Below, one piece after another: positions 9,932 through 17,790 of a stretch of 64,000 bases of DNA. This DNA comes from Nematostella vectensis (Eukaryota; Cnidaria; Anthozoa; Actiniaria; Edwardsiidae): contig NC_064038.1 in assembly GCF_932526225.1 (NCBI RefSeq), positions 15,865,575 through 15,929,574 on the forward strand. Reading direction: 5' to 3'. The translations under genes were made by a program, and so were the position numbers. The notes beneath the pieces were generated by a model. The model was given only the letters and a program-made list of their open reading frames with translations, had not been told where the DNA came from and searched no databases. Position 1 is the stretch's first letter, and each line of letters starts with the position of its first letter.

Positions 9932-10558
9932 ATGGAAGAATTACGGGAAAAAGTTCCTTTTCATTGTATTATCACAGGACCTACTAATTGTGGGAAGACA
10001 AAGTACCTCACGGAACAGCTCCGAGGGCCGTTCCGGCATGTGTTTGAATACATTGTGTTGATTTGTCCGACTTATGCGAAAAACAAGTCCTACCGTAGAT
10101 TTGCTCACGGAGATAAACGTTTCTTGGTATTATCGCCGGATGCTAGTAACACCGATGAGATTAACGAGTTACTAACAGATTGTGCGGTGCTATTTTCTGG
10201 TACAAATACGTTACTCGTTTTGGATGACTGTGCTGTATCGAAAGATCTAAAGCAACGCTCGAACAAGTTTATCAATCTAGCGTTCTCAGGGAGACACGAA
10301 GGATTATCAGTGTGGGTATTGACGCAACAATTAACATCCATAGCAAAGCCCTTCCGTGATAACGTCGCCTGTGTGGTTACATTCCATAATCCATCTCAAA
10401 TCGGTACCAAAACACTGTTTGAAGATTATGGGGGTGACTTAGACGTCGAGACTCGTAAAAAGTTCGTCGAACTGCTGAAAACTGAAAAGTATTCCAGACT
10501 CTGTTTCTGTCTACGGCATCCATTCCAACGTTATTTGGAGATTCCTGCCACGCGGTGA
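9932..10558 (+). CDS. A32/FtsK-like genome-packaging ATPase
   Basis: A 208-aa P-loop ATPase, the size of poxvirus A32-type packaging ATPases that pump DNA into the capsid. Walker A is GPTNCGKT (residues 16-23). Walker B is LLVLDDC (about 94-100). A sensor-like VLTQQL lies near 135-140, after AFSGRHEG. The open frame extends upstream to a TTG at 9911, but the first ATG is at 9932, in a good start context 28 bp after the capsid gene. The capsid-ATPase pair is the typical morphogenesis module. The end of the gene runs straight into a copy of the dispersed GC-rich palindrome. Confidence 0.88.
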   Translation: MEELREKVPFHCIITGPTNCGKTKYLTEQLRGPFRHVFEYIVLICPTYAKNKSYRRFAHGDKRFLVLSPDASNTDEINELLTDCAVLFSGTNTLLVLDDCAVSKDLKQRSNKFINLAFSGRHEGLSVWVLTQQLTSIAKPFRDNVACVVTFHNPSQIGTKTLFEDYGGDLDVETRKKFVELLKTEKYSRLCFCLRHPFQRYLEIPATR

Positions 10559-10579
10559 GCTCTAGGGCCAGCCCCTCGA
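10555..10579 (+). repeat. Copy of the dispersed GC-rich palindrome (intergenic)
   Basis: GAGCTCTAGGGCCAGCCCC followed by TCG lies between the ATPase stop codon and the next promoter. It is related to the palindrome at 3692-3720, 18860-18893 and 14153-14174. Confidence 0.55.
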
Positions 10580-10580
10580 A

Positions 10581-10596
10581 GTGGTTTAAAAACATC
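10581..10596 (+). promoter_or_regulatory. Promoter motif, early/intermediate type
   Basis: GTGGTTTAAAAACATC. The TTTAAA core ends 27 nt before the ATG at 10618. The left half matches the early class. The right half (AAACATCTT) matches the motif before the 508-codon frame at 14803. Confidence 0.6.
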
Positions 10597-10617
10597 TTGG
10601 TCTACTTACAAAATAAG

Positions 10618-11157
10618 ATGGCAAGCGTCGAGGATTACATGGAAGAGAAACCCGAGTCTGAGGGAGCCCGAGGGGCTAGCTCGAAGGGCGAGCCTCCCGA
10701 AGATGATGTTGAAGTCAAACGAGAATCGCTGGCTATTCTCGCATCTCTTGGGACTACGAAGGAATTTCTTGGTGTGGACATGAGTTTAGGGGATATCAAG
10801 AAGCTCCCGGCGAAAGACGTCGAAAAGTACTTTGTTCGCTACCAGACCGTCTTAGGCAAACAAGTTACTGATGGATTAGTAGAATCAGCACTTCAAGTGG
10901 TGTCTCAAGTCATTTCCTACGTGGTTCCTGTAGATGACACCGAAGCGCTTAGCAAAGACTTACAGAACGACGAGTTGGTTAAACGCGAATTGTCAAACTT
11001 TGCAGGTCTCTTGGTATTGAAGGGAGGAAGGATGGTAGCACTTGCTAGCGGTCTCTTTCGGGTCGCTAAGCATGTTAAACTAACACCTTCACAGGAGACT
11101 TCCAACAAACTTCAAGAAGTTCCAAGCACAACTGAGCAAACTCTTGAGCACACCTGA
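10618..11157 (+). CDS. Polinton-type uncharacterised protein, 179 aa
   Basis: I do not recognise a characterised domain. The start is set at the ATG at 10618 because an in-frame codon at 10555 lies upstream of the promoter motif. Residues about 14-30 (EGARGASSKGEPPE) are encoded by an in-frame copy of the GC-rich palindrome. The rest is a helical, moderately hydrophobic body with a DLQNDELVKRELSNFAGLLV segment followed by an amphipathic or weakly hydrophobic helix. From memory, similar proteins accompany the capsid and ATPase genes in other cnidarian elements, so a virion role is plausible but unproven. The 3' end runs into short tandem repeats. Confidence 0.7.
   Translation: MASVEDYMEEKPESEGARGASSKGEPPEDDVEVKRESLAILASLGTTKEFLGVDMSLGDIKKLPAKDVEKYFVRYQTVLGKQVTDGLVESALQVVSQVISYVVPVDDTEALSKDLQNDELVKRELSNFAGLLVLKGGRMVALASGLFRVAKHVKLTPSQETSNKLQEVPSTTEQTLEHT
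10657..10700 (+). repeat. Dispersed palindrome inserted in frame
   Basis: GGGAGCCCGAGGGGCTAGC is followed by TCGAAGGGCGAGCCTCCCG. The outer arms gggag/ctccc and inner CGAG/CTCG pair. It lies in a charged, probably disordered part of the protein and keeps the frame open. Confidence 0.6.
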
Positions 11158-11216
11158 GCACACCTAAGCAAACTCTTGAGCACACCTGAGCACACCTGAG
11201 CAAGCTCTTGAGCATG
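11129..11216 (+). repeat. Short tandem repeat at end of the 179-aa gene
   Basis: Repeats of gagcaaactcttgagcacac and gagcacacct run from inside the last codons into the spacer before the next promoter, about three rounds. This is probably replication slippage. Confidence 0.65.
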
Positions 11217-11218
11217 AT

Positions 11219-11235
11219 GTGATTTAAAGATTCTT
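11219..11235 (+). promoter_or_regulatory. Late-type promoter motif
   Basis: GTGATTTAAAGATTCTT. The core ends 25 nt before the ATG at 11254. Confidence 0.65.
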
Positions 11236-11253
11236 TATCCAGAGTAAAGAATC

Positions 11254-11688
11254 ATGTCTGACGAAAATCAAGAGGTTGAGCAAATCACAAAGGACCCTCC
11301 CCCCAGGAAGAAGAGTGCCGCTAAGGAGAAAGATCCTATAAAAGTCGCTGCTGGTAAGAGAGTTGCCGAATATAATAGGAGGTGTAGAGAAGCACTTGCT
11401 AGGGAGATGAAACGCGAGGCGGAGGCGAGTTCAGAAGACGCTGCACGAGCAGAGACACCCCACCAAGAGGGAGCTCGAGGGGATAGCCTCTCGGACGCTT
11501 GGATTCCAGAGCTATCGTTTACAACTGTACTGGCTCTAGTTGGAATAGGGCTCACCGCATTGGATATGTATATGCGTTTTTACAAAAAGACGCCCAAGAT
11601 CAACGCCAACGAGACTGAAACTTTCGAGAGGCCTGCCGCTCGAGTGGCTAGCCTCCCGAACGCGACGCCAAAAATAGGAATGTTGTGA
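11254..11688 (+). CDS. Single-pass membrane protein, probable virion component
   Basis: 144 aa. The N-terminal 85 residues are strongly charged (Lys/Arg/Glu/Ala rich, DNA-binding-like). One hydrophobic segment at about 90-110 (TTVLALVGIGLTALDMYM) is a likely transmembrane helix, followed by a basic tail. Two in-frame copies of the GC-rich palindrome encode EGARGDSLSD (about 70-80) and PAARVASLPN (near the C-terminus). No family is recognised. Its place among the late-type genes suggests a structural or membrane role. The stop codon overlaps the next gene's promoter. Confidence 0.7.
   Translation: MSDENQEVEQITKDPPPRKKSAAKEKDPIKVAAGKRVAEYNRRCREALAREMKREAEASSEDAARAETPHQEGARGDSLSDAWIPELSFTTVLALVGIGLTALDMYMRFYKKTPKINANETETFERPAARVASLPNATPKIGML
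11467..11495 (+). repeat. Dispersed palindrome inserted in frame
   Basis: GAGGGAGCTCGAGGGGATAG continues CCTCTCGG. It is an imperfect inverted repeat (CGAGGGG/CCTCTCG) and closely matches the copies upstream of polB and TFIIB. Confidence 0.65.
11624..11660 (+). repeat. Dispersed palindrome inserted in frame, second copy in this gene
   Basis: CGAGAGGCCTGCCGCTCGAG is followed by TGGCTAGCCTCCCG, again open in the reading frame. Confidence 0.55.
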
Positions 11689-11700
11689 TTTAAAGATTAT
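11685..11700 (+). promoter_or_regulatory. Late-type promoter motif
   Basis: GTGATTTAAAGATTAT. It overlaps the preceding stop codon, and the core ends 29 nt before the ATG at 11724. Confidence 0.65.
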
Positions 11701-11723
11701 CTGAATCTGTAATAAATAAAATC

Positions 11724-11948
11724 ATGTCAACTGAAAACAAACTTGTGAAAACGATCACCGACTCAGCAGTCATCATCGGATTAGCCGCCGGTATGGGTTA
11801 TGTTGCTAAAAAGGCTATGAAAGAATCGTTTATCAGCGACCCTTCGTCGAGTGTCACAAACTACGCTAAATGGGTTGCTGTCCTGTCCGGTAGTATGTAT
11901 CTGAAAGATTATCTGGAAACACAAAAGATTTTGCCAAAACCGCTGTAG
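11724..11948 (+). CDS. Small hydrophobic protein, 74 aa
   Basis: 74 aa with two hydrophobic stretches: about 11-28 (ITDSAVIIGLAAGMGYVA) and about 47-60 (KWVAVLSGSMYLK). The small size, position among virion-type genes and own late-type promoter suggest a membrane or capsid-associated protein. No homologue is recognised. The start is the only ATG at the right distance from the promoter. Confidence 0.7.
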   Translation: MSTENKLVKTITDSAVIIGLAAGMGYVAKKAMKESFISDPSSSVTNYAKWVAVLSGSMYLKDYLETQKILPKPL

Positions 11949-11949
11949 G

Positions 11950-11965
11950 CGACTTAAAGATCTTA
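11950..11965 (+). promoter_or_regulatory. Late-type promoter motif
   Basis: CGACTTAAAGATCTTA. The CTTAAA core ends 22 nt before the ATG at 11981. Confidence 0.65.
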
Positions 11966-11980
11966 TAGATTGATTAATAA

Positions 11981-12397
11981 ATGGCGAGTATAGCATTTAT
12001 GATTGGTGGAGCTATTCTTAATGCGACGGCATTCGTTGGAGGGAGTTACCTAGCGAGATACTTATCTTCTGACGCTACTCATGTTGATAAAGAAAAAATA
12101 AGACACGATAAAGCGCTTGAAAAGTATCAACAAGCAATGGGTGATTGGCAGAAAAAACGACAGGAATATCAGGATTGGTTGGGGGAAGAATATAATAATA
12201 AACTTCGTGCAGACCAGAATGATAAGGAGACGGATGAGGCCTTCAAACTATACGCTCAAACACATCCAGATTTTGATTTGAAAGAGCCTGAGCTCTCAGA
12301 TTACTACAGACCAAGTAGCAACCAAAAGATGGGAGAGATGGCATATGTTGGAGGTGGAATGTTAGCCCTTGGCTATGTAGCGAGTAGGTGGATATGA
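11981..12397 (+). CDS. Conserved Polinton-type membrane protein, 138 aa
   Basis: 138 aa. An N-terminal hydrophobic helix (about 3-25, glycine rich) is followed by a charged Lys/Gln/Trp helical region (about 35-75, coiled-coil-like). A PELSDYYRPSSNQKMGE segment and a C-terminal hydrophobic stretch (MAYVGGGMLALGYVASRW) close the protein. From memory, this arrangement recurs in many cnidarian and other invertebrate predicted proteins of mobile-element origin. Its function is not known. Topology suggests a membrane-bound virion protein. Confidence 0.75.
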   Translation: MASIAFMIGGAILNATAFVGGSYLARYLSSDATHVDKEKIRHDKALEKYQQAMGDWQKKRQEYQDWLGEEYNNKLRADQNDKETDEAFKLYAQTHPDFDLKEPELSDYYRPSSNQKMGEMAYVGGGMLALGYVASRWI

Positions 12398-12404
12398 GCC
12401 GGCA

Positions 12405-12420
12405 CGACTTAAAGATTTCT
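12405..12420 (+). promoter_or_regulatory. Late-type promoter motif
   Basis: CGACTTAAAGATTTCT. The core ends 28 nt before the ATG at 12442. Confidence 0.65.
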
Positions 12421-12441
12421 TATTTTCAAACAAAATAAGAA

Positions 12442-13464
12442 ATGGATATAGATTTTGATCCCACAACAGAAGAAGGTAGAGAAGATTTGAATACTACTGT
12501 AGACAAAGATTATGATTCTCTTATTCCAAACGATGGTGAGGGAAGAGAATCATGGAATGAAAGGATTTCAAACAGATTTGGTAGAGGTGCAAGCTATGTG
12601 ATAGGGAGGTTGACCGACTTATGGAAAACACGAAACCCCGGGAGGGTTGTCCCCGAATACATGGAGTTACAGAATATGGGGGGTTCTTCTTCAACGGACG
12701 CACTTAGGGTAGACCTTTTGTTATTGAAATATCCAGATCTTGATAAAAATTTAGTTCAGATTTCAACGGATGAAAGAGGGAAACAATTCATTTCCTTCTA
12801 TTCTGCGAGAAAAGGTGGTTGGACTAGACCAGAAAGGTTGTATAATGAGGATAGAACGGTGCGGAAGAGTGTTGACGACAAAATCAGATCCGGAAAGTAC
12901 AAGCAAATTCAGATTCAACTCGATGAACTAGACGCTACAGGTAATACACTCAGAGAAGAAGAAGAGAGAAACACCGAGCAAATGAGAAAAAATAATGAGG
13001 AACGAAGTGAAACAACTAACCAAGAAAGACTAAGAGTTATAGATCGTAAAAACGAAGAGCTCAGCGAAAGAAATTCTGTCATAGATGAGACTTTGGAAGA
13101 GAATCAATTGGAGAGAGAAAATCTTGAAGAGAGAATGTCGTTGAAAGATCGTGTCAAAGCGATTTTTAAGAAATACGGATTTACAGTCGCTGCTGTCGTT
13201 ACCGCTGTGGGCGTTGTTATCGGTGTTATTGTCTCTAACCTGAAGACGGGTTTGACAAGTGTTGCAAAAGGCGTTGGAGACGGTCTTAAAACAATAGGCA
13301 AGAAATTAGGAGAAATACTCCCAGGAATGGTTGGTGCGATAGCCAGTTTCATCTTTAGAACGGCGGGTGAAGTCGTAGGCTTTTTAGCTAAAAACGCATG
13401 GCTTCTCATCGTCGCTGTCGTCCTGTATTTCGTAGAACGATTTAAAAGGAGACGGAAATCATAA
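12442..13464 (+). CDS. Coiled-coil protein with glycine-rich hydrophobic C-terminus
   Basis: 340 aa. An acidic N-terminus leads to a globular part (about 30-140) and then a long Glu/Arg/Asn-rich coiled coil (about 150-238). The C-terminal 100 residues are hydrophobic and Gly/Ala/Val rich, with likely membrane segments at about 245-265, 293-320 and 320-335, and a terminal basic cluster FKRRRKS. A coiled coil joined to membrane-active helices would fit a protein that crosses or remodels membranes during entry or assembly. That is inference from topology only. Similar C-termini occur, from memory, in other cnidarian elements. The next gene's promoter lies inside its last codons. Confidence 0.75.
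   Translation: MDIDFDPTTEEGREDLNTTVDKDYDSLIPNDGEGRESWNERISNRFGRGASYVIGRLTDLWKTRNPGRVVPEYMELQNMGGSSSTDALRVDLLLLKYPDLDKNLVQISTDERGKQFISFYSARKGGWTRPERLYNEDRTVRKSVDDKIRSGKYKQIQIQLDELDATGNTLREEEERNTEQMRKNNEERSETTNQERLRVIDRKNEELSERNSVIDETLEENQLERENLEERMSLKDRVKAIFKKYGFTVAAVVTAVGVVIGVIVSNLKTGLTSVAKGVGDGLKTIGKKLGEILPGMVGAIASFIFRTAGEVVGFLAKNAWLLIVAVVLYFVERFKRRRKS
13437..13452 (+). promoter_or_regulatory. Promoter motif inside the preceding gene's end
   Basis: ACGATTTAAAAGGAGA lies within the last nine codons of the 340-aa gene. The core ends 21 nt before the ATG at 13468. It explains how a gene with only 3 bp of spacer keeps its own motif. Confidence 0.55.
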
Positions 13465-13467
13465 CAA

Positions 13468-14091
13468 ATGGTATTACTCTACATTGAAGGGAACGTTGGT
13501 GACTTTACCGTCTATTTAGAACACCCTATTGAAAAGCCGCGGTTTATTGCGCTGCGAGGATGTGCGTTTCATAATCGTTGTAACAGTCTCTCAAGCGAGG
13601 GAACGGTCTCCGACGGTGAGAACATTATCCTTAGGATCCCCGCGGGGCGGCATACGGTCGAGACGCTAAAACGTCAAATAGACGAGGGTTTGCGTCTCGG
13701 TGAAAAGCCAATCTCTATTAGAGACTCGTCACTCGAAGTTCATCGAAACGTTGTGTTGAATGAGCCGCTCGCCTGCCTGTTAGGACTCAAGACCAGGGAG
13801 CTGGAAGCAAACACTCGCCACGAGATAAAGATGATAGGTCACGAGGCTATTTTTATCCACTGCGATCTTGTGAACGCGTCTGACTCCCTCCAACAAGGGG
13901 CGCCCTCACAAATCCTAGCAAGTGTAGAGCTTGATGAAGGAAAGATATACCTCAATCCAAGCGATCCGGTACGGGTTAGCACCACATCAGTCGGTTATGT
14001 GAGTAGTCTCCGTCTTAGTATAAAGGGCGGTGACGGAAACACAATAGAGCGCGGTCTCTACCCGATACGTCTAATTTTAGAAATCACTTAA
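13468..14091 (+). CDS. Possible minor capsid (penton-type) protein
   Basis: 207 aa, with no membrane segment. It is beta-rich by eye, with alternating hydrophobic strands and many Gly/Asn/Asp turns, for example LRGCAFHNRCNSL near 28-40 and IPAGRHTVETLKRQIDEG near 57-74. Its length, strand-rich texture and place in the virion block resemble the single jelly-roll vertex proteins of related elements, but I see no diagnostic motif. It starts 3 bp after the previous stop. GC content looks somewhat higher than in the neighbouring genes. Confidence 0.55.
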   Translation: MVLLYIEGNVGDFTVYLEHPIEKPRFIALRGCAFHNRCNSLSSEGTVSDGENIILRIPAGRHTVETLKRQIDEGLRLGEKPISIRDSSLEVHRNVVLNEPLACLLGLKTRELEANTRHEIKMIGHEAIFIHCDLVNASDSLQQGAPSQILASVELDEGKIYLNPSDPVRVSTTSVGYVSSLRLSIKGGDGNTIERGLYPIRLILEIT

Positions 14092-14099
14092 AGAATAAA
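14083..14099 (+). promoter_or_regulatory. Late-type promoter motif
   Basis: ATCACTTAAAGAATAAA. It overlaps the preceding stop codon, and the core ends 26 nt before the ATG at 14119. Confidence 0.6.
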
Positions 14100-14118
14100 C
14101 TCTCCCCATAATAAAGCT

Positions 14119-14724
14119 ATGGAAGAGTACAACTCAATCTACCCGAACGTACCCCGAGGGGTCAGCCCCTCGGGTGATAACTTCAGGCTTCAAAAGACCC
14201 ACGATGTTTTGGGAAGTTTGGAACAAGAAGTTAAACATTACGAGAATGTGAGGAAAAAGTATAAACGAGGGCAGAGCGTGTTTTCAAAGTTAAGTGTGGT
14301 CTTAGGACTCTTATCCGTCATTCTTGGGTCTAGTGGTTTGGGGACTTCTCTGTCAGGTTTGGGCATCATCGTTGGAGTTCCGTTGGGTGCTTTGGCTGGT
14401 GTTTTCGGTCTCACCTCTGTAGGCTGTGCGGCGGTTTCTAAACGGCTGTCGCAAAAAGTCTCCAAGCACGACCAAACAGCGGCGATGGCAAAGGCAAAAG
14501 TAAATAGCATACGCGACCTGGTCTCTAAAGCTTTAAAAGACAACAAAATATCAGACGAAGAGTTCTCTTTAATCTTGAACGAGTTGGACAAGTTTGAGGC
14601 TCTAAAGCTCCAGATCCGTCAAAAGTCGGTAAGAGAGGACGAAAAAAACGTAAACATTACCAAGCTGAGGGAAACAGTAAGAGAAGAGATTTTGAAAGAC
14701 CTGGCGAGTCGACCCGCTCGGTGA
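14119..14724 (+). CDS. Membrane-hairpin plus helical protein, 201 aa
   Basis: 201 aa. Residues about 10-18 are encoded by a perfect copy of the palindromic repeat (PRGVSPSG). A helical segment (about 30-52) precedes a strongly hydrophobic Gly/Leu/Val stretch (about 55-105) that could form a membrane hairpin. The C-terminal half is a charged helical domain with NSIRDLVSKALKDNKISDEE followed by FSLILNELDKFEALK. This C-terminal pattern is, from memory, recurrent in cnidarian mobile-element proteins. No known enzymatic motif. A virion membrane role is inferred. Confidence 0.7.
   Translation: MEEYNSIYPNVPRGVSPSGDNFRLQKTHDVLGSLEQEVKHYENVRKKYKRGQSVFSKLSVVLGLLSVILGSSGLGTSLSGLGIIVGVPLGALAGVFGLTSVGCAAVSKRLSQKVSKHDQTAAMAKAKVNSIRDLVSKALKDNKISDEEFSLILNELDKFEALKLQIRQKSVREDEKNVNITKLRETVREEILKDLASRPAR
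14153..14174 (+). repeat. Perfect palindrome copy inside coding sequence
   Basis: CCCGAGGGG and CCCCTCGGG pair over 9 bp around a TCAG loop, near the start of the 201-aa gene. This is the most perfect hairpin of the family. Confidence 0.75.
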
Positions 14725-14783
14725 AATTTCTGTACGAGAGAACTCCCGTCGGATGGATCTATGAATTGAGATGCGTAAAGGAC

Positions 14784-14800
14784 TGATTTAAAAACATCTT
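14784..14800 (+). promoter_or_regulatory. Promoter motif of the 504-aa gene
   Basis: TGATTTAAAAACATCTT. The core ends 22 nt before the ATG at 14815 and 10 nt before the ATG at 14803, so 14815 fits the spacing of the other genes better. Confidence 0.55.
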
Positions 14801-14814
14801 ATATGTCATATAAG

Positions 14815-16329
14815 ATGAAGTTTACAGAATTTGTGAAAAGGTACCCCTACTACTCACGCTTCAGGTTCTCTGCCGGCGAGCACGGCAATGTGCAATTCGT
14901 TTTCAATGGGGACGAATACGATCCATTCGACAAGAATGGGAATCTAGTCAAGACGTTATACCACTTCCCCGGTGACAGCTGGAAACCTGAGAATATCCAG
15001 GATTTTCTAGTCGCTGACGACACACAAGCATACAAGGAAACGATCCAGCAACTGTTTGGGTTCCCAAAACAATACAGACTAGACGCGCGTGCAGAGTACA
15101 AGATATTGCCGTGGGACGAAAACCCTACGAGAAATAATTACGTCTCTTTCGATGTTTTTATAACACCAGAGCTGAAGACACACTTTGTTTTTAGGGACAT
15201 ATTCACCGACAGCGAGCTTGTATTCAGAACAGCAAAGGAGGCTAGTAGGTGGCTCGACGCCTCGAACCTCAGTTATTGGAGTCAAGCCTTAAATTTTGCT
15301 ATGTTTTGCGCGACTGCTGGATGTGGTGTGACGCGTGACATGATTGACGACTCTCAAGTGGGGTCATTCTACAGATTTCACATCATTTTCACTATCAGAC
15401 GAATATTAAACGAGCTACAATGCCCTCTTCCGAAAGATAGGCTCTTTAGTTGGAATAAAAACTTTTACAGCGAAGCGGCTTACCAAAAATTAAGGACAGA
15501 GTTCCGAACTGGCAGCGATTTCCGGTTCCTTGGACCGATAAACCATGGGTTGGGAAATGTTTATAACTACGATTATCACGGCTTGTCATCTTCTAACGAC
15601 AAGTATAAGCCTTATGGCACCATTGATCAATTACACGACGAATGGGACGCTGCCAAAAGCGACCACGAACACATGAATCACTTTGAGATCGAGTACCTGA
15701 AAGACCTTAGAACTGGGTTTCAGTATGAGTGGTTCTTTCCGGAAAAATCACTGGGGTTAACCAAAGCTGGGTTGTCTAGGATAAACCAGAGCATCGAAGC
15801 CTTTGTTTACTGTATTCTAGGCGCGCAAGTTCAGACCCGGTCGTCAATCGTCGGTGATAGCGGTTCAGCTCAGGAAACGAAACAGGTCTTCACGAAACTC
15901 TTTGAAAGCGCGGTGGTGGAAAACAGTATATCGAAAAGTATACAACGGTATCAGTTTGCTTTACAACAGGCGAGACAAAAACTAGACCTGGCTTTCGCCC
16001 TCGGTTGTTGGTTAAGTCCATCGTATCTTGTGATAAATAACAACACTTCGATCGCTGGCTATAATAACAAGTTACAAAAAGCCACCACTGATATGAAACT
16101 GGGGCTGAATCCGATAAATAACGAGATAAAAACGATCCCAAAACATAATATGGGTCATTCAAAGATTGTGTTACCTCATACCGAGTCAGTCACGGCTCAC
16201 AAACCGGAACCGGAGGCGAAAACTAACCCAAAGCCGGACGTGATTAAACCCACGAACACACAGCACGAAACTAACCTTGCCACGATCACAGCCTTTACGG
16301 CTGGTTTAGCTTGGTATCTATTCCGGTAA
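14815..16329 (+). CDS. Large uncharacterised late protein, 504 aa
   Basis: 504 aa from the ATG at 14815 (508 from 14803). It is mainly soluble. The middle contains FRFLGPINHGLGNVYNYDYH (about 235-255), followed by an acidic/His region, an FPEKSLGLTKAGLSRINQSI stretch and an AFVYCILGAQVQTRSSIVG segment. After a Lys/Pro/Thr-rich linker, the last 18 residues (ATITAFTAGLAWYLF) form a hydrophobic C-terminal anchor. I recall similar proteins in other cnidarian elements but know no function. As the last rightward gene, with a late/intermediate-type promoter, a structural or membrane-anchored virion role is plausible. Confidence 0.75.
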   Translation: MKFTEFVKRYPYYSRFRFSAGEHGNVQFVFNGDEYDPFDKNGNLVKTLYHFPGDSWKPENIQDFLVADDTQAYKETIQQLFGFPKQYRLDARAEYKILPWDENPTRNNYVSFDVFITPELKTHFVFRDIFTDSELVFRTAKEASRWLDASNLSYWSQALNFAMFCATAGCGVTRDMIDDSQVGSFYRFHIIFTIRRILNELQCPLPKDRLFSWNKNFYSEAAYQKLRTEFRTGSDFRFLGPINHGLGNVYNYDYHGLSSSNDKYKPYGTIDQLHDEWDAAKSDHEHMNHFEIEYLKDLRTGFQYEWFFPEKSLGLTKAGLSRINQSIEAFVYCILGAQVQTRSSIVGDSGSAQETKQVFTKLFESAVVENSISKSIQRYQFALQQARQKLDLAFALGCWLSPSYLVINNNTSIAGYNNKLQKATTDMKLGLNPINNEIKTIPKHNMGHSKIVLPHTESVTAHKPEPEAKTNPKPDVIKPTNTQHETNLATITAFTAGLAWYLFR

Positions 16330-16528
16330 CATGCGGGGTGCATGTGGACGGATGTGACGTACCGCAAGAAAACAATACCTGTTCACGTGTGCATACCAGA
16401 CCACCCTGGCGACCGCGAACTCTCAATGTAAATACAAAACCTATTTTCAGAATCGCTAGTTGTTAGGGCGATTAGGAATGTATGTGTTTTGTAACGTGAG
16501 ACGCGTTACAAAACTGAGTGGGTCAATG

Positions 16529-16858
16529 CTAATTTCCGTTACACGTTCTGCAATGGTGCTTTTGTCTATCGTGTTCGCATATTTGAGACCCTCCGCATAA
16601 CTTACAAAAGGGTCTCTGTTTGCCGTGTCCACACATCCCTTTCCCCTTGCAGTCTTTACAGACATATCTTGCTCGTCTGTGCTCACAAATGCTACCGCCG
16701 TTACATTCTCTGCACCGCGTTTTTCTCCGGTTGTGAGGGCAGATTTGCGATCCGTGACAATCTTTGCAATAATATTTCACTCTGCCATGAAGACACTTAT
16801 AATCCGTTGTTCGCTTTACGGGGGATACTTTCGGGTCTTTCACCGTTTGGTTCTCCAT
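16529..16858 (-). CDS. Zinc-binding Cys/His repeat protein
   Basis: 109 aa from the preferred ATG at 16858 (115 from 16876). It has five tandem units of about 18 residues with the pattern C-x-H-x(6-7)-C-x2-C, for example ICEHRRARYVCKDC and MCGHGKQRPFCKLC. Each unit has a full set of four ligands, so it probably binds several zinc ions. Such CxH...CxxC repeats are known from large DNA viruses and some algae and oomycetes, with no clear function. The promoter, leader and first 15 codons closely match those of polB (MxGLIEMENxxVKDxK), so the 5' end was copied between the genes. Promoter spacing (22 nt) favours 16858. Confidence 0.75.
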   Translation of the reverse strand: MENQTVKDPKVSPVKRTTDYKCLHGRVKYYCKDCHGSQICPHNRRKTRCRECNGGSICEHRRARYVCKDCKGKGMCGHGKQRPFCKLCGGSQICEHDRQKHHCRTCNGN

Positions 16859-16874
16859 TTCTATCAAACCGGTC

Positions 16875-16890
16875 ATGTCCTTAAATCACT
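16875..16890 (-). promoter_or_regulatory. Early-type promoter motif of zinc-repeat gene
   Basis: Minus strand AAAAGTGATTTAAGGACATG. The core ends 22 nt before the ATG at 16858. It is nearly identical to the polB promoter and leader. Confidence 0.55.
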
Positions 16891-16933
16891 TTTCAATCCA
16901 ACACGCGATACCCGCCTTCTAGCCGGCCGACGT

Positions 16934-17755
16934 CTACCTGGCGAAGCATTCTCCCAACATTTCCTTCTCTTGCTCATCCATGCACCAATCCCAAAACCTG
17001 TCAGGATGCCAAGCTACTGGCATTAGTTCGTCCTCCAGCTTTCTACGGAATCTCACCTTGTGTAGCTTCTCCGGGAGCTCCTCATGCACGAGACCCCACC
17101 TCCACGCCGCACGTAGCACCGCGACAATTTCGTGTAGACCCAAGAATCGCGCGCGGCCCATAGACCAAATGAGATCGGTCGCGCCCCACTCCAAGCACAA
17201 CCTCACAGCATTAACGTTACCGGATTCGATGACCGGTCTTATAGCATAGTTCGGGTCAAACTCCCAGAAGTTTTCTCTAAGCAACTTTAGAACCTCAACG
17301 TGACCATTGTACGCCGCCTCATCGGTGGCCCAACCAACATCGACATCGGCACCTAGATCTATCAATAACTTAACAACCCCCACCTGACCTTCCTCCGCCG
17401 CAGCACTCATAGCACAGATCATGGCCTCTTCGTCGTCACAATACTCGTCCATCACTTTCAAAACCTCTACGTGCCCGCCTTTCGCGGCCATGGACGCTGG
17501 ATATACGAAGTCACAGGCGCCCAACTCACAACACATCTTAACGATCTCGGCGTGCCCATTCTCCGCCGCGCTCGCCATGGCCTCGTCGAAATCCGACGCG
17601 CCCCACTCTTTACACAACCTCACGGCCTCGACGCACCCCTCCGCCGCCGCGCGTGCCATAGCCTCGTCAAAGTCTGTGGCTCCCCACCTCACCAAGGTGG
17701 CGGCTTGATCCTCCACGGTAAGATTTGTAAGACTCCCAGCACTTTGCATATCCAT
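16934..17755 (-). CDS. Ankyrin-repeat protein
   Basis: 273 aa. About six degenerate ankyrin repeats of roughly 33 residues fill residues 20-220, with signature pieces AAENGHAEIVKMCCELGA, AAKGGHVEVLKVM and AYNGHVEVLKLL. Acidic loops of the GATDFDEAM type are repeated. The C-terminal 45 residues (WHPDRFWDWCMDEQEKEML) form a separate, Trp-rich tail resembling those that end ankyrin proteins of large DNA viruses. Ankyrin proteins of viruses often bind host factors. No specific target can be read here. It is GC-richer than the virion genes and has an early-type promoter. Confidence 0.85.
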   Translation of the reverse strand: MDMQSAGSLTNLTVEDQAATLVRWGATDFDEAMARAAAEGCVEAVRLCKEWGASDFDEAMASAAENGHAEIVKMCCELGACDFVYPASMAAKGGHVEVLKVMDEYCDDEEAMICAMSAAAEEGQVGVVKLLIDLGADVDVGWATDEAAYNGHVEVLKLLRENFWEFDPNYAIRPVIESGNVNAVRLCLEWGATDLIWSMGRARFLGLHEIVAVLRAAWRWGLVHEELPEKLHKVRFRRKLEDELMPVAWHPDRFWDWCMDEQEKEMLGECFAR

Positions 17756-17771
17756 TTTGTTATTACATCCA

Positions 17772-17790
17772 CGTCTTTAAACCACTTTTT
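17772..17790 (-). promoter_or_regulatory. Early-type promoter motif of ankyrin gene
   Basis: Minus strand AAGTGGTTTAAAGACGTGG. The core ends 20 nt before the ATG at 17755. Confidence 0.65.
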
